A DNA stretch of 21,691 bases from Solirubrobacteraceae bacterium (GCA_030151725.1 JASLDD010000083.1:1-21691); one strand, 5' to 3'; shown: positions 13,824 through 20,813, counted from the first letter of the stretch. Notes: generated by a model not told the origin, from the sequence alone. Numbers and translations: made by a program.

Positions 13824-14999
13824 ATGCCCAAGACCGTGATCCTCGGCGCCGCGCGCACACCCATCGGAAAGATGGGCGGCGGCTTGTCCTCGCTGGATGC
13901 CATAGAGCTCGGCGGTCTGGCGATGAGCGCGGCGCTGGAGCGCTCGGGAGTGGAGCCCGAGCAGGTGGAACACGTGGTCGTCGGCCAGGTGCTGCAGGCC
14001 GGCCAGGGGCAGATCCCCTCGCGCCAGGCGCAGATCAAGGCGGGCATCCCCAAGGAGGTCTCCTCGGAGACCATCAACAAGGTCTGCGCATCGGGTCTGC
14101 GGGCGACCGTGCTGCTCGACCAGGCGATCCGTGCGGGCGACGTGCAGGTTGGAGTGGGCGGGGGCATGGAGTCGATGTCCAAGGCGCCATATCTGCTCCC
14201 GCAGGCTCGCTTCGGCTATCGCATGGGCGACGCCAAGATGCTTGACGCGATGGTGCACGACGGGCTGACGAACCCCTTCTCGGGAAAGCAGATGTTCGTC
14301 GAGGCCACGGAGATCGGCGAGGAGCTGGAGATGACGCGCGCGGACCTCGACCGCTGGGCTTTGCGTTCGCACGAGCTGGCGCTGAAGGCGATCGACGAGG
14401 GACGGCTCTCGGAGGAGATCGTCCCGGTGACCATCAAAGGCCGCAAGGGCGACACAATCGTGGAGATCGATGAGGGCCCGCGACGGGACACCTCGCTCGA
14501 GCGTCTGGCTGCGCTCCCCGGCCTCGTCGGCAAGGAGGGCTCACACACCGCCGGCAACTCGCCCGGAGTCAACGACGGCGGTGGCGCGCTGGTGGTCTCA
14601 TCGGAGGAGTGGGCCACGGCCAACGGCAAGGAGGCGCTGGGCGAGATCGTCGCTCACGCCCAGAGCGCCGACGACTTCGCCTACCTGGCGCGTACCCCCG
14701 CCAGCGCGGCCAAGAAGGCGCTGGAGAAGGCGGGCTTGCAGCCGGGCGATATCGACGTGTGGGAGATCAACGAGGCATTCGCCTCGGTCACGCTCAACTC
14801 GATCCGCATGCTCGGCATAGACGAGGACAGGGTGAACGTCAACGGTGGCGCGGTAGCCCTCGGCCATCCGATCGGCGCCTCGGGCGCGCGCATCCTCGGG
14901 ACCCTGCTGATGGAGCTGCGCCGCCGCGGCGGCGGCCTCGGCTGTGCGGCGATCTGCTCCGGTGGCGGGCAGGGCGACGCGGTCATCCTCAAGGTCTGA
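13824..14999 (+). CDS. Acetyl-CoA acetyltransferase (thiolase)
   Basis: Thiolases condense two acetyl-CoA or cleave 3-ketoacyl-CoA. The 391-residue product has the full catalytic set at canonical numbers: Cys88 in INKVCASGLRA, the NEAFA motif, His348 in GGAVALGHPIGASGARI and Cys378 in CSGGGQGDA. The length and the N-terminal LGAARTPIGKMGG match biosynthetic/degradative type II thiolases. A ribosome site AGGAG stands at 13807-13811, 12 bases before the ATG. A HAD phosphatase gene starts one base after the stop, so the two probably share an mRNA. Together with the acyl-CoA dehydrogenase and ETF genes it fits fatty acid breakdown, but short-chain acetoacetyl-CoA synthesis cannot be ruled out from sequence. 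Confidence 0.95.
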   Translation: MPKTVILGAARTPIGKMGGGLSSLDAIELGGLAMSAALERSGVEPEQVEHVVVGQVLQAGQGQIPSRQAQIKAGIPKEVSSETINKVCASGLRATVLLDQAIRAGDVQVGVGGGMESMSKAPYLLPQARFGYRMGDAKMLDAMVHDGLTNPFSGKQMFVEATEIGEELEMTRADLDRWALRSHELALKAIDEGRLSEEIVPVTIKGRKGDTIVEIDEGPRRDTSLERLAALPGLVGKEGSHTAGNSPGVNDGGGALVVSSEEWATANGKEALGEIVAHAQSADDFAYLARTPASAAKKALEKAGLQPGDIDVWEINEAFASVTLNSIRMLGIDEDRVNVNGGAVALGHPIGASGARILGTLLMELRRRGGGLGCAAICSGGGQGDAVILKV

Positions 15000-15000
15000 G

Positions 15001-15861
15001 ATGGCCGTGAGCGCTTCGCCGCGCGGGGCCGCTTTCTTCGATCTGGACAAGACGCTGATGGCGGGGTCCTCCGGGATCTTCTTCGCCAGGGCTGCCTACG
15101 AAACGGGGATGATCTCCCGCGCGCGGCTGGTTCGCGACGTCTATGAGAACGTGCGCTTCAGGCTGCTCGGGTCTACCGACGATCGCGCCGACGACGTACG
15201 TGAGCGGGTCGGGAAGATGATTGCCGGCGTGCGCGTGCGCGATCTGGAGCGGCTCTCACCGCGAGTGCTTGCCGGCGTGCTGCCGCGCTTGTATCCCGAG
15301 ATGCTCCAGCGCGCCTATGCCCACCAGGACGCGGGCGTTCCGGTCTACATCCTCACGGCGGCCTCCCAGGAGATGGCCGATCTGCTCGCTCGCGTCCTCG
15401 CCTTCGACGGTGGGCTGGGCTCGCGCTCGGAGATCGTCGATGGACGCTACACGGGACGACCGGCCGGACCGTTCAACTACCGGGAGGGCAAGGTGGTCTC
15501 GATGCGCGAGCTCGCCGCGCGCGAGGGCCTCGAGCTGGAGTCCTCATACGCCTACTCGGACTCCGAGTCGGACCTGCCGATGTTGCGCGCGGTGCGCCAT
15601 GCGGTGGTGGTCAACCCGGACGCGGCGCTGCGAAGGATCGCCGTGGAGGAAGGCTGGGAGGTGATCGAACTCGATCGGCTGGCGCGACGCCTGAAGGTGC
15701 TGGCGGCGCTGGGTGCGGGCACGGCCGTGGCATCGGTCGGCAGAGCGGTGCTCGATCGCGGCCAACCGCCGCGGGCGCGGAGTGGGCGGGCGCCATCGAC
15801 GAGGGTGCGGGTCATACAATCGCGTGCGCCGCTGCGTCGCAGCGCTTGGCGCAGGCGGTGA
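15001..15861 (+). CDS. HAD-IB family phosphatase (SerB/CicA-like)
   Basis: The 286-residue product has the four HAD motifs of subfamily IB: FFDLDKTL with nucleophile Asp14 and general acid Asp16, ILTAAS with Thr119, Lys164 in YREGKV, and YSDSESDLPML with Asp187 and Asp191. The segment between motifs I and II is a helical cap typical of phosphoserine-phosphatase-like and lysophospholipid-related HAD-IB enzymes. Residues 232-250 (KVLAALGAGTAVASVGRAV) are moderately hydrophobic. The last 30 or so residues are Arg/Pro-rich and look unlike the rest, and they overlap a small Cys-rich ORF in another frame, so the native end may differ from homologues. It starts one base after the thiolase stop. The substrate is not predictable from sequence. 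Confidence 0.88.
   Translation: MAVSASPRGAAFFDLDKTLMAGSSGIFFARAAYETGMISRARLVRDVYENVRFRLLGSTDDRADDVRERVGKMIAGVRVRDLERLSPRVLAGVLPRLYPEMLQRAYAHQDAGVPVYILTAASQEMADLLARVLAFDGGLGSRSEIVDGRYTGRPAGPFNYREGKVVSMRELAAREGLELESSYAYSDSESDLPMLRAVRHAVVVNPDAALRRIAVEEGWEVIELDRLARRLKVLAALGAGTAVASVGRAVLDRGQPPRARSGRAPSTRVRVIQSRAPLRRSAWRRR
15815..15820 (+). promoter_or_regulatory. Possible -10 element inside the 3' end of the HAD gene
   Basis: TACAAT fits the -10 consensus and is one of few AT-rich hexamers in this region. A transcript starting about 7 bases later would carry the B12-binding subunit gene with a leader of roughly 165 bases. No -35 is visible at 17 bp. Confidence 0.25.
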
Positions 15862-15997
15862 GTGTGGGATCGTCCACTGCAGGGCGTGCCGTACGCTGGG
15901 CGCCAAGCTGGACGCGACCGAGCACATAATGTTTCCGCTGGAGGATCCCATGGCCATGCTTTACACCCAATTCCACTGCTGCGAGGTCCCTCTGTGA
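15824..15997 (+). CDS. Cys/His-rich microprotein upstream of the B12 subunit (start uncertain)
   Basis: A 57-residue frame from a GTG at 15824 has no family I can name. Its core has Cys14, His18, Cys19, Cys22, His34, His51, Cys52 and Cys53, including IVHCRACRTLG and a C-terminal YTQFHCCEVPL, which could bind a metal. Evidence that it is coded: from codon 13 on, 37 of 45 codons end in G or C (about 82%), whereas the alternative frame that would extend the B12 protein has only about 43% (19 of 44). Its stop overlaps the GTG of the B12-binding gene in a GTGA arrangement, as seen at two other coupled junctions in this window. The GTG at 15824 overlaps the HAD gene by 38 bp and lacks a Shine-Dalgarno, so the true start is doubtful. 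Confidence 0.55.
   Translation: MRRCVAALGAGGECGIVHCRACRTLGAKLDATEHIMFPLEDPMAMLYTQFHCCEVPL
15983..15986 (+). promoter_or_regulatory. Shine-Dalgarno of the B12-binding subunit
   Basis: GAGG lies 7 bases before the GTG at 15994 and selects that start over an in-frame GTG at 15862, which would add 44 residues with non-coding-like codon use. Confidence 0.6.
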
Positions 15998-16422
15998 CCC
16001 CCGCTGAGGCTCCAATCAAGGGAAAGATCCGCGTTGTGGTTGCCAAGCCGGGTCTCGACGGCCACGACCGTGGGGCCAAGATCATCGCGCGGGCGCTGCG
16101 CGATGCGGGCATGGAGGTCATCTACACGGGTCTGCACCAGACGCCCGAGCAGATCGTGGAGACGGTCATCCAAGAGGATGCAGATGCTGTCGGGCTGTCG
16201 ATCCTCTCCGGCGCTCACATGACGCTCGTGCCTCGTGTAGTCGAGCTTCTTCACGAGCAGGGCGTAGACGACGTCGTCATCACCGTTGGGGGCACGATTC
16301 CAGCCGAGGACATTCCCGACTTGAAGCGTCTCGGCGTGGCCGAGGTGTTCACGCCGGGAGCGCCGACGCAGGCGATCGTGGATTTCATTCGCGGCGCCAC
16401 AGGCGTCCGAGCAACTGATTGA
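15994..16422 (+). CDS. Stand-alone cobalamin-binding subunit of an acyl-CoA mutase
   Basis: The 142-residue product is the B12-binding domain found as the C-terminal part of methylmalonyl-CoA mutase or as the small subunit of isobutyryl-CoA and 2-hydroxyisobutyryl-CoA mutases. Key features are VVVAKPGLDGHDRGAKIIAR with the DxHxxG motif (Asp22, His24, Gly27; His24 is the cobalt ligand), LSILSGAHMTL (68-78) and TVGGTIPAEDI (97-107), which hold the nucleotide tail. The catalytic large subunit is not in this window, so the exact reaction is open. Either odd-chain/propionate or branched-chain acyl-CoA metabolism fits the neighbouring thiolase, dehydrogenase, ETF genes and meaB. It begins with GTG overlapping the microprotein stop, with GAGG 7 bases upstream. 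A palindrome overlaps its stop codon. Confidence 0.93.
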   Translation: MTPAEAPIKGKIRVVVAKPGLDGHDRGAKIIARALRDAGMEVIYTGLHQTPEQIVETVIQEDADAVGLSILSGAHMTLVPRVVELLHEQGVDDVVITVGGTIPAEDIPDLKRLGVAEVFTPGAPTQAIVDFIRGATGVRATD

Positions 16423-16435
16423 CTCGTCAGTCAGT
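16414..16435. promoter_or_regulatory. 22-bp near-perfect palindrome, putative repressor operator of the etf operon
   Basis: ACTGATTGAC-TC-GTCAGTCAGT has two 10-base arms that pair at 9 of 10 positions around a 2-base centre. It overlaps the stop codon of the B12-subunit gene and lies 12-34 bp before a TAGGAT -10-like hexamer (16448-16453), thus over the expected -35 of the etf promoter. The length, symmetry and 4-base repeat pattern (CTGA/TCAG) resemble operators of TetR-family regulators, several of which control fatty acid degradation genes. No regulator gene is in the window. Confidence 0.5.
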
Positions 16436-16447
16436 CGCTCGAAGCGG

Positions 16448-16453
16448 TAGGAT
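16448..16453 (+). promoter_or_regulatory. Putative -10 element of the etfBA operon
   Basis: TAGGAT fits TANNNT and lies about 36 bases before the etfB ATG, downstream of the palindrome. TTGACT at 16419-16424 would be a good -35 but the 23-bp spacing is too long, so promoter strength may depend on an activator or the -35 may be degenerate. Confidence 0.4.
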
Positions 16454-16488
16454 CGCCATCAACAGAACCCAAGGAGTTGTCTAGAGAA

Positions 16489-17280
16489 ATGAAGATATGC
16501 GTCCTGGTTAAGGAGGTTCCAGACGCCGCCGTCGAGAAGAGGATCGACCCCTCGACGGGGCGCATGGACCGCAACGGGGAGAAGAATCTCAACCCGTATG
16601 ACACGCACGCCATCGAGGCTGCGATGCAGATCAAGGAGGGCGGCGCGGTTCCCGTTGAGGAGATTGTGGCCGTGACCATGGGCCCCGACAGCGCCGTTCG
16701 CGCGCTGCACAAGGCCGTTTCGCTCGGCGCGGACCGCTCGGTGCACCTCAGCGATCCGGCTGTGGCCGGCTCTGATGTGGCCGCCACGGGCTATGCGCTG
16801 GCCAAGACCCTGCAGCGCGAGAGCCCCGATCTGGTGCTGCTCGGACAGCAGTCCGACGATGGCGAGTGCTACACGATCGGCGCGGTTGTGGCCGAGCACA
16901 TGGGCATGCCCTCGCTGACGCAGGTCATCAAGATGGACGTGGAGTCCGATGCGCTGCGCTGCGAGCGTCAGGCCGAGTACGGCTATGACACTGTGCAGAT
17001 CAAGCTTCCGGCTGTGATCTCCGTGGGTGACGCGATCAACGAGCCGCGCTATCCGTCGCTGAAGGCGATCATGGGCGCCAAGAAGAAGCCCCTCGACAGC
17101 ATCACCGCCGCGGACGCCGAGATCGATCCCTCCAAAGTGGGCGGCGATAACTCGGCAGCCCAGTGGGTGGCGGCCAAGGCCCCGCCGGCGAAGGCGGCAG
17201 GCGAGATCATCGAGGACGAGGACACCGGCGAGACGGTCGAAAAGATCATCGCCTGGCTCGACGAGCGCAAGCTCATCTAA
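16489..17280 (+). CDS. etfB: Electron transfer flavoprotein beta subunit
   Basis: EtfB pairs with EtfA to carry electrons from acyl-CoA dehydrogenases to ETF:quinone oxidoreductase. The 263-residue product has the N-terminal MKICVLVKEVPDAAV, the nucleotide (AMP) site GQQSDDGECYTIG (119-131) and the EtfB signature INEPRYPSLKAIMGAKKKP (183-201). AAGGAG at 16471-16476 stands 12 bases before the ATG at 16489; an in-frame TTG at 16477 is disfavoured because it sits directly on the ribosome site. The EtfA gene follows after 16 bp. This is a standard housekeeping-type EtfB rather than an obvious bifurcating form, but that distinction needs an alignment. Confidence 0.95.
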   Translation: MKICVLVKEVPDAAVEKRIDPSTGRMDRNGEKNLNPYDTHAIEAAMQIKEGGAVPVEEIVAVTMGPDSAVRALHKAVSLGADRSVHLSDPAVAGSDVAATGYALAKTLQRESPDLVLLGQQSDDGECYTIGAVVAEHMGMPSLTQVIKMDVESDALRCERQAEYGYDTVQIKLPAVISVGDAINEPRYPSLKAIMGAKKKPLDSITAADAEIDPSKVGGDNSAAQWVAAKAPPAKAAGEIIEDEDTGETVEKIIAWLDERKLI

Positions 17281-17296
17281 GGAGACCTGAAACGTT

Positions 17297-18277
17297 ATGG
17301 CCAACATCCTGGTTTACGCGCTGCACTACGACGGCGCAATCAACAAGAACTCACTCGGCGCCGTCTCAGAGGGCGCCAAGCTCGCCGCTGAGCTCGGCGG
17401 CGAGGCACACGCGATCCTGCTCGGCGAGAACGTCCCGCAGGACCTGGCCGCCACGCTCGGCAACTACGGCGCCAAGAAGGTGCTCGTGGCCGAGGGCCCC
17501 GAGGGGCTCGCGCAGCCGCTGGTGGACGCGATGGCGAAGGCGATCGCCGACGGCGGTTACTCCTACGCGCTGTTCGGCGGCGGACTGCTCGGCTTCGAGA
17601 TCGGTGCCGGTCTGGCGGCGCGTCTCGGCGCCGGTGTCGCCATGGAGGTCACGGCGGTGCGCGCCGAGGGCGGAGAGCTCGTGGCTGAGCGCCCGATCCT
17701 GGGCGACTCGGCGATCTCGGAGATCAAATACCGCTCGCAGGTCGGCATCATCATCGGGCGCTTGAACGCGTTCGAGATCAAGGAGACCGGAGGCGGCGAC
17801 GCCCCCGTGGAGCAGCTCAGCTTCGAGCTGAGCCCGCAGGCGCAGCAGGCCACGATGGTCACCCGCGGCGAACAGCGTGGCGCGGACGTGGACATCGAGG
17901 GCGCGAGCATCCTGATCGCAGGTGGGCGCGGGTTGGGCAAGGCCGAGGGCTTCCAGCTGGCCGAGGATCTCGCTAGCGCCTTCGGCGGCAACAGCGCCGT
18001 GGCGGCAACGCGCGCGGTGGTGGATGCCGGCTGGTATCCCTATGCGGCCCAGATCGGCCAGACGGGCAAGACGGTCTCGCCCAAGCTGTACCTGGCGGCC
18101 GGCATCTCGGGCGCCATCCAGCACAAGGTGGGCATGCAGAGCTCAGAGAACATCGTTGCCATCAACAAGGACGCCAACGCCCCGATCTTCGAATTCTCAG
18201 ATCTCGGGATCGTCGGCGATCTAAACAAGATCCTTCCCAAGCTCACAGAGGCTGTGAAGGCAAAGAAGGGCAGCTAG
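17297..18277 (+). CDS. etfA: Electron transfer flavoprotein alpha subunit
   Basis: EtfA binds the redox-active FAD of the ETF heterodimer. The 326-residue product has an N-terminal EtfA/B-type domain and the C-terminal FAD domain with IAGGRGLGKAEGF (207-219), the signature LYLAAGISGAIQHKVGM (264-280), and IVAINKDANAPIFEFSDLGI (286-305), which surround the flavin. AAGGAG (17279-17284) overlaps the etfB stop codon and lies 12 bases before the ATG. The next gene, ETF-QO, starts 63 bp downstream with its own strong ribosome site, giving an etfB-etfA-etfQO order. In M. tuberculosis the equivalent pair (Rv3028c/Rv3029c) lies beside Rv3030, whose homologue is also in this window. Confidence 0.95.
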   Translation: MANILVYALHYDGAINKNSLGAVSEGAKLAAELGGEAHAILLGENVPQDLAATLGNYGAKKVLVAEGPEGLAQPLVDAMAKAIADGGYSYALFGGGLLGFEIGAGLAARLGAGVAMEVTAVRAEGGELVAERPILGDSAISEIKYRSQVGIIIGRLNAFEIKETGGGDAPVEQLSFELSPQAQQATMVTRGEQRGADVDIEGASILIAGGRGLGKAEGFQLAEDLASAFGGNSAVAATRAVVDAGWYPYAAQIGQTGKTVSPKLYLAAGISGAIQHKVGMQSSENIVAINKDANAPIFEFSDLGIVGDLNKILPKLTEAVKAKKGS

Positions 18278-18327
18278 AGGGATGTGGGGAGCCGCGAGCG
18301 CTCGCACTGAATCGGCCCACCAATCAC

Positions 18328-18334
18328 AGGAGGT
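18328..18334 (+). promoter_or_regulatory. Shine-Dalgarno of ETF-QO
   Basis: AGGAGGT ends 6 bases before the ATG at 18341, an ideal match that fixes the start and predicts strong independent translation within the etf operon. Confidence 0.85.
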
Positions 18335-18340
18335 CTGACG

Positions 18341-20086
18341 ATGTCCGGTAACGGTTCCTCAAATGGGAAGGTCGCACCCGCGGCCTTCCCGCCCCCGGTG
18401 GACTCGCGCAAGGAGTTCATCAAGCGCGGCCTCGATCCGGAGGACGAGCTGATCGAGGTCGGCGTGGCGATCGTCGGCGGCGGCACCGCCGGCCTGGCCT
18501 GCGCCAACCGCCTGCTGCAGCTGCTGGCGGATGACCCGGAGACGATGGAGCGCCTCGGCGAAGTGCCGGTGGCGGTCATCGAGAAGGCCAAGACGTGTGG
18601 CGGGCACAACCTCTCGGGTGCCGTCATGCGCCCCGGTCCGCTGCTGGAGCTGTTCCCGGAGATGACGCGCGAGGACTGGCGCAAAGAGGGCTTTGCCTAC
18701 GGCGAGGTGACCAAGGAGGCCGTCTACCTGATGCCTTCGTCGAAGATGAAGGTGCGGATCCCGACGCCGCCCAACTTCAAGAACCATGGCAACGAGGTCA
18801 TATCGGTGTCGGCCATGGCGCGCTACCAGCAGCGCCAGGCCGAGGAAGCGGGCGCCTACATCCTCACCGAGACCTCAGCCACGGAGCTGATCGTCGACGA
18901 CGGGCGCGTGGTCGGCGTGCGCTCGGGAGACAAGGGTCGAGGCAAGGACGGGGAGCCGCTCGGCAACTTCGAGCCCGGAACCGACATCAAGGCGCAGGCA
19001 ACGGTCCTGGCCGAGGGCTGTTGGGGGCACCTTACGGGCGCCGCCATCAAGGAGTTCGACCTCGCTGACGGACGCGAGCCGCAGGTGTGGGAGCTCGGCG
19101 TCAAGGAGGTCTGGAAGGTCCCCAAGCCGCTCGACCGCGTAATCCACACGATTGGCCCGTGGCCGCTGAAGCTGTCCGCCAAATACGGGCAGATCGGCGG
19201 CACGTGGCTTTACCCGATGAAGGACGAGAAGACGGGCGAGGATCTCGTGAGCATCGGCTTTGTGATCGATCTCGAGTACGCCGATGCGACCACCTCGGCG
19301 CACGACCTGCTGCAGCTCTTCAAGATGCACCCGCTCGTCAAGGGCATCCTCGAGGGTGGCGAGCGCGTGGCGTGGGGCGCCAAGGCCCTGCCCGGCGGGG
19401 GTTACTGGTCGATGCCGAAGCTCACCATGCCGGGCGCAGTGCTCGTCGGAGACTCAGGCGGCATGGTCGACACGGTCGCGCTGAAGGGCGTTCACCACTG
19501 CATCATGTCGGGCAAGCTGGCGGCCGAGTCGATCTACGCGGCGCTGGTCCGCGGCGAGTCCTCGTTCGAGTCATACGAGCAGGCCATCGAAGACTCGAGC
19601 GTCGGCAAGGAGCTCTACCAGGAGCGCAACACCCGCCAGCCCTTCCAGAAAGGCTTCGTGCTCGGAGCTCCGCTGGTCAACCTGGCGATCGCCACCAAAG
19701 GCAAGCTGCCGCCCGGGCGTCTGCCGTGGCACCGCAACGACGACATGCCGATGTTCATCGGCAAGACCAAGGACAGCTATCCCAAGCCCGATGGGAAATA
19801 CACGTTCGACAAGCTCTCCTCGGTGTTCATCACCGGAAATGCCACCCGCGATGACGCTCCCAACCACATCAGGCTTCAAAAGCACGTGCCCAGGGAGATC
19901 GCTGAGACATGGCGTTGGATGTGCCCGGCCGGGGTATATGAGATTCCCGAGGACGCGCCCGAGCATGGTGACGTGGACGTGATCGTCAACTACACCAACT
20001 GCGTACAGTGCGGCGCCATCACGGCCAAGGGGGGGCGTTTGACGACGCCCGAGGGTGGCGATGGGCCGCTTTATCAGCTGACCTAG
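18341..20086 (+). CDS. Electron transfer flavoprotein:quinone oxidoreductase, Fe-S domain with three cysteines
   Basis: ETF-QO is a membrane-associated FAD and Fe-S enzyme that oxidises reduced ETF and reduces quinone. The 581-residue product has an FAD-binding Rossmann motif VAIVGGGTAGLACANR (42-57), the conserved GGHNLSGAVMRPGPLLELFP (87-106), WGAKALPGGGYWSMP, GDSGGMVDTVALKGVHHCI for the second FAD segment, and a C-terminal ferredoxin-like tail with CPAGVYE (Cys528) and NCVQCGAI (Cys554, Cys557), ending in PEGGDGPLY. Human ETF-QO uses four Cys for a [4Fe-4S] cluster, the last in an NCVHCKTC pattern; here that last position is Ile560 and the segment up to PEGG is about four residues shorter. 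The cluster may therefore be altered. An N-terminal polar tail of about 25 residues precedes the fold. It is the third gene of the etf operon. Confidence 0.93.
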   Translation: MSGNGSSNGKVAPAAFPPPVDSRKEFIKRGLDPEDELIEVGVAIVGGGTAGLACANRLLQLLADDPETMERLGEVPVAVIEKAKTCGGHNLSGAVMRPGPLLELFPEMTREDWRKEGFAYGEVTKEAVYLMPSSKMKVRIPTPPNFKNHGNEVISVSAMARYQQRQAEEAGAYILTETSATELIVDDGRVVGVRSGDKGRGKDGEPLGNFEPGTDIKAQATVLAEGCWGHLTGAAIKEFDLADGREPQVWELGVKEVWKVPKPLDRVIHTIGPWPLKLSAKYGQIGGTWLYPMKDEKTGEDLVSIGFVIDLEYADATTSAHDLLQLFKMHPLVKGILEGGERVAWGAKALPGGGYWSMPKLTMPGAVLVGDSGGMVDTVALKGVHHCIMSGKLAAESIYAALVRGESSFESYEQAIEDSSVGKELYQERNTRQPFQKGFVLGAPLVNLAIATKGKLPPGRLPWHRNDDMPMFIGKTKDSYPKPDGKYTFDKLSSVFITGNATRDDAPNHIRLQKHVPREIAETWRWMCPAGVYEIPEDAPEHGDVDVIVNYTNCVQCGAITAKGGRLTTPEGGDGPLYQLT

Positions 20087-20107
20087 CCTCACCGGCTGGA
20101 GACAGAA

Positions 20108-20132
20108 ACGCGCGGTCGCGAAACCTGCGCGT
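20108..20132 (+). terminator. Putative terminator hairpin after ETF-QO
   Basis: ACGCGCGGT pairs with ACC-T-GCGCGT (one bulged T) around a CGCGAA loop, 22 bp after the ETF-QO stop. The stem is GC-rich and is followed by ATTT, a weak T-rich stretch. It fits the end of the etf operon. Confidence 0.4.
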
Positions 20133-20155
20133 ATTTGGAGTGTTAGGGGGGCGTG

Positions 20156-20749
20156 ATGAGATTCAACTCTTTTGCTGGATCGCCGTGGTCACGCCGCCTC
20201 TGTGCGGCGATGTGCGTGGCATCGCTGGGCGTCTTCGCGCTCCAGGCTGTGGGCGCATCGGCGGGCGGTCTTACCGCTGCCCAGACAGGCTCTTCCGGTG
20301 GGCTCACACCGGCCAAGGCCGAGGTCTCGGCCACGCTCGAGGAATGCCTCACAGCTGAAGCTCAGGAAGAAAGATCGGCGACGTTCGCCGGCGAAATGAA
20401 CGCGATCGCGGGCACCGCCAAGATGGAGATGCGAATCGATGTGCTCGAGCGGATGCCCAATGAAATTGGCTATCACACGGTCACCGCGCCCGGTCTTGGC
20501 GTATGGCGCAGCTCGGCCCCCGGCGTGAAGGTCTACCGCTACCTCAAGCAGGTGACCAACCTCGCTGCTCCGGCCTTCTACCGCGCGGCAGTCCGCTTTC
20601 GCTGGCTCGGCCCCAAGGGGCGGCTGCTCTCTGCGACAGAACTGCACAGCCGCCGCTGCGAAGAGCCGGCTCCCGTCTCCCCCGTGAGCAGCACCCCACC
20701 TAGCGCTCCCGGAGGGACGACCCCACCGAGCACCGGTCCGGCGAGCTGA
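20156..20749 (+). CDS. Secreted protein of unknown function with Pro/Ser/Thr-rich tail
   Basis: The 197-residue product begins with a basic n-region and a hydrophobic segment (LCAAMCVASLGVFAL, 15-29) ending near AVGASAGG, consistent with a cleaved signal peptide. The mature part has one apparent beta-rich domain (about 55-170) with Cys64 and Cys168 as a likely disulfide, the stretch TAPGLGVWRSSAPGVKVYRY, and FRWLGPKGRLL near the end, followed by a Pro/Ser/Thr-rich low-complexity tail (about 171-197). I recall similar domains as a recurring uncharacterised extracytoplasmic type in related actinobacteria, but no function is known to me. The purine-rich AGGGGGG at 20145-20151 lies just before the ATG at 20156; a GTG at 20153 would add one residue. 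It stands alone after the etf terminator. Confidence 0.8.
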   Translation: MRFNSFAGSPWSRRLCAAMCVASLGVFALQAVGASAGGLTAAQTGSSGGLTPAKAEVSATLEECLTAEAQEERSATFAGEMNAIAGTAKMEMRIDVLERMPNEIGYHTVTAPGLGVWRSSAPGVKVYRYLKQVTNLAAPAFYRAAVRFRWLGPKGRLLSATELHSRRCEEPAPVSPVSSTPPSAPGGTTPPSTGPAS

Positions 20750-20798
20750 TCGCGTCTCGCGAGAAGAGGTTGCCGGATGCGCCTCGCGGGCGGGGCGC

Positions 20799-20804
20799 TA
20801 GAAT
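20799..20804 (+). promoter_or_regulatory. Putative -10 element of rpmE (leaderless or very short leader)
   Basis: TAGAAT is a good -10 hexamer that ends 9 bases before the rpmE ATG. No Shine-Dalgarno lies in between, which points to a transcript starting within a few bases of the start codon. No clear -35 at 17 bp. Confidence 0.5.
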
Positions 20805-20813
20805 GAGTTCACG

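Noticed and set aside
13648..13860. 71-codon N-terminal extension of PepA
   Set aside because: Arg/Pro-rich, overlaps the thiolase start and ribosome site, and M17 enzymes begin near MQISAIA.
15862..15993. 44-codon N-terminal extension of the B12-binding subunit from GTG 15862
   Set aside because: Only about 43% of codons end in G/C, against about 82% in the microprotein frame, and the GTG at 15994 has a ribosome site.
18294..18305. GCGAGCGCTCGC 12-bp palindrome between etfA and ETF-QO
   Set aside because: Self-complementary GC-rich words are common at this base composition; no promoter or T-tract is nearby.
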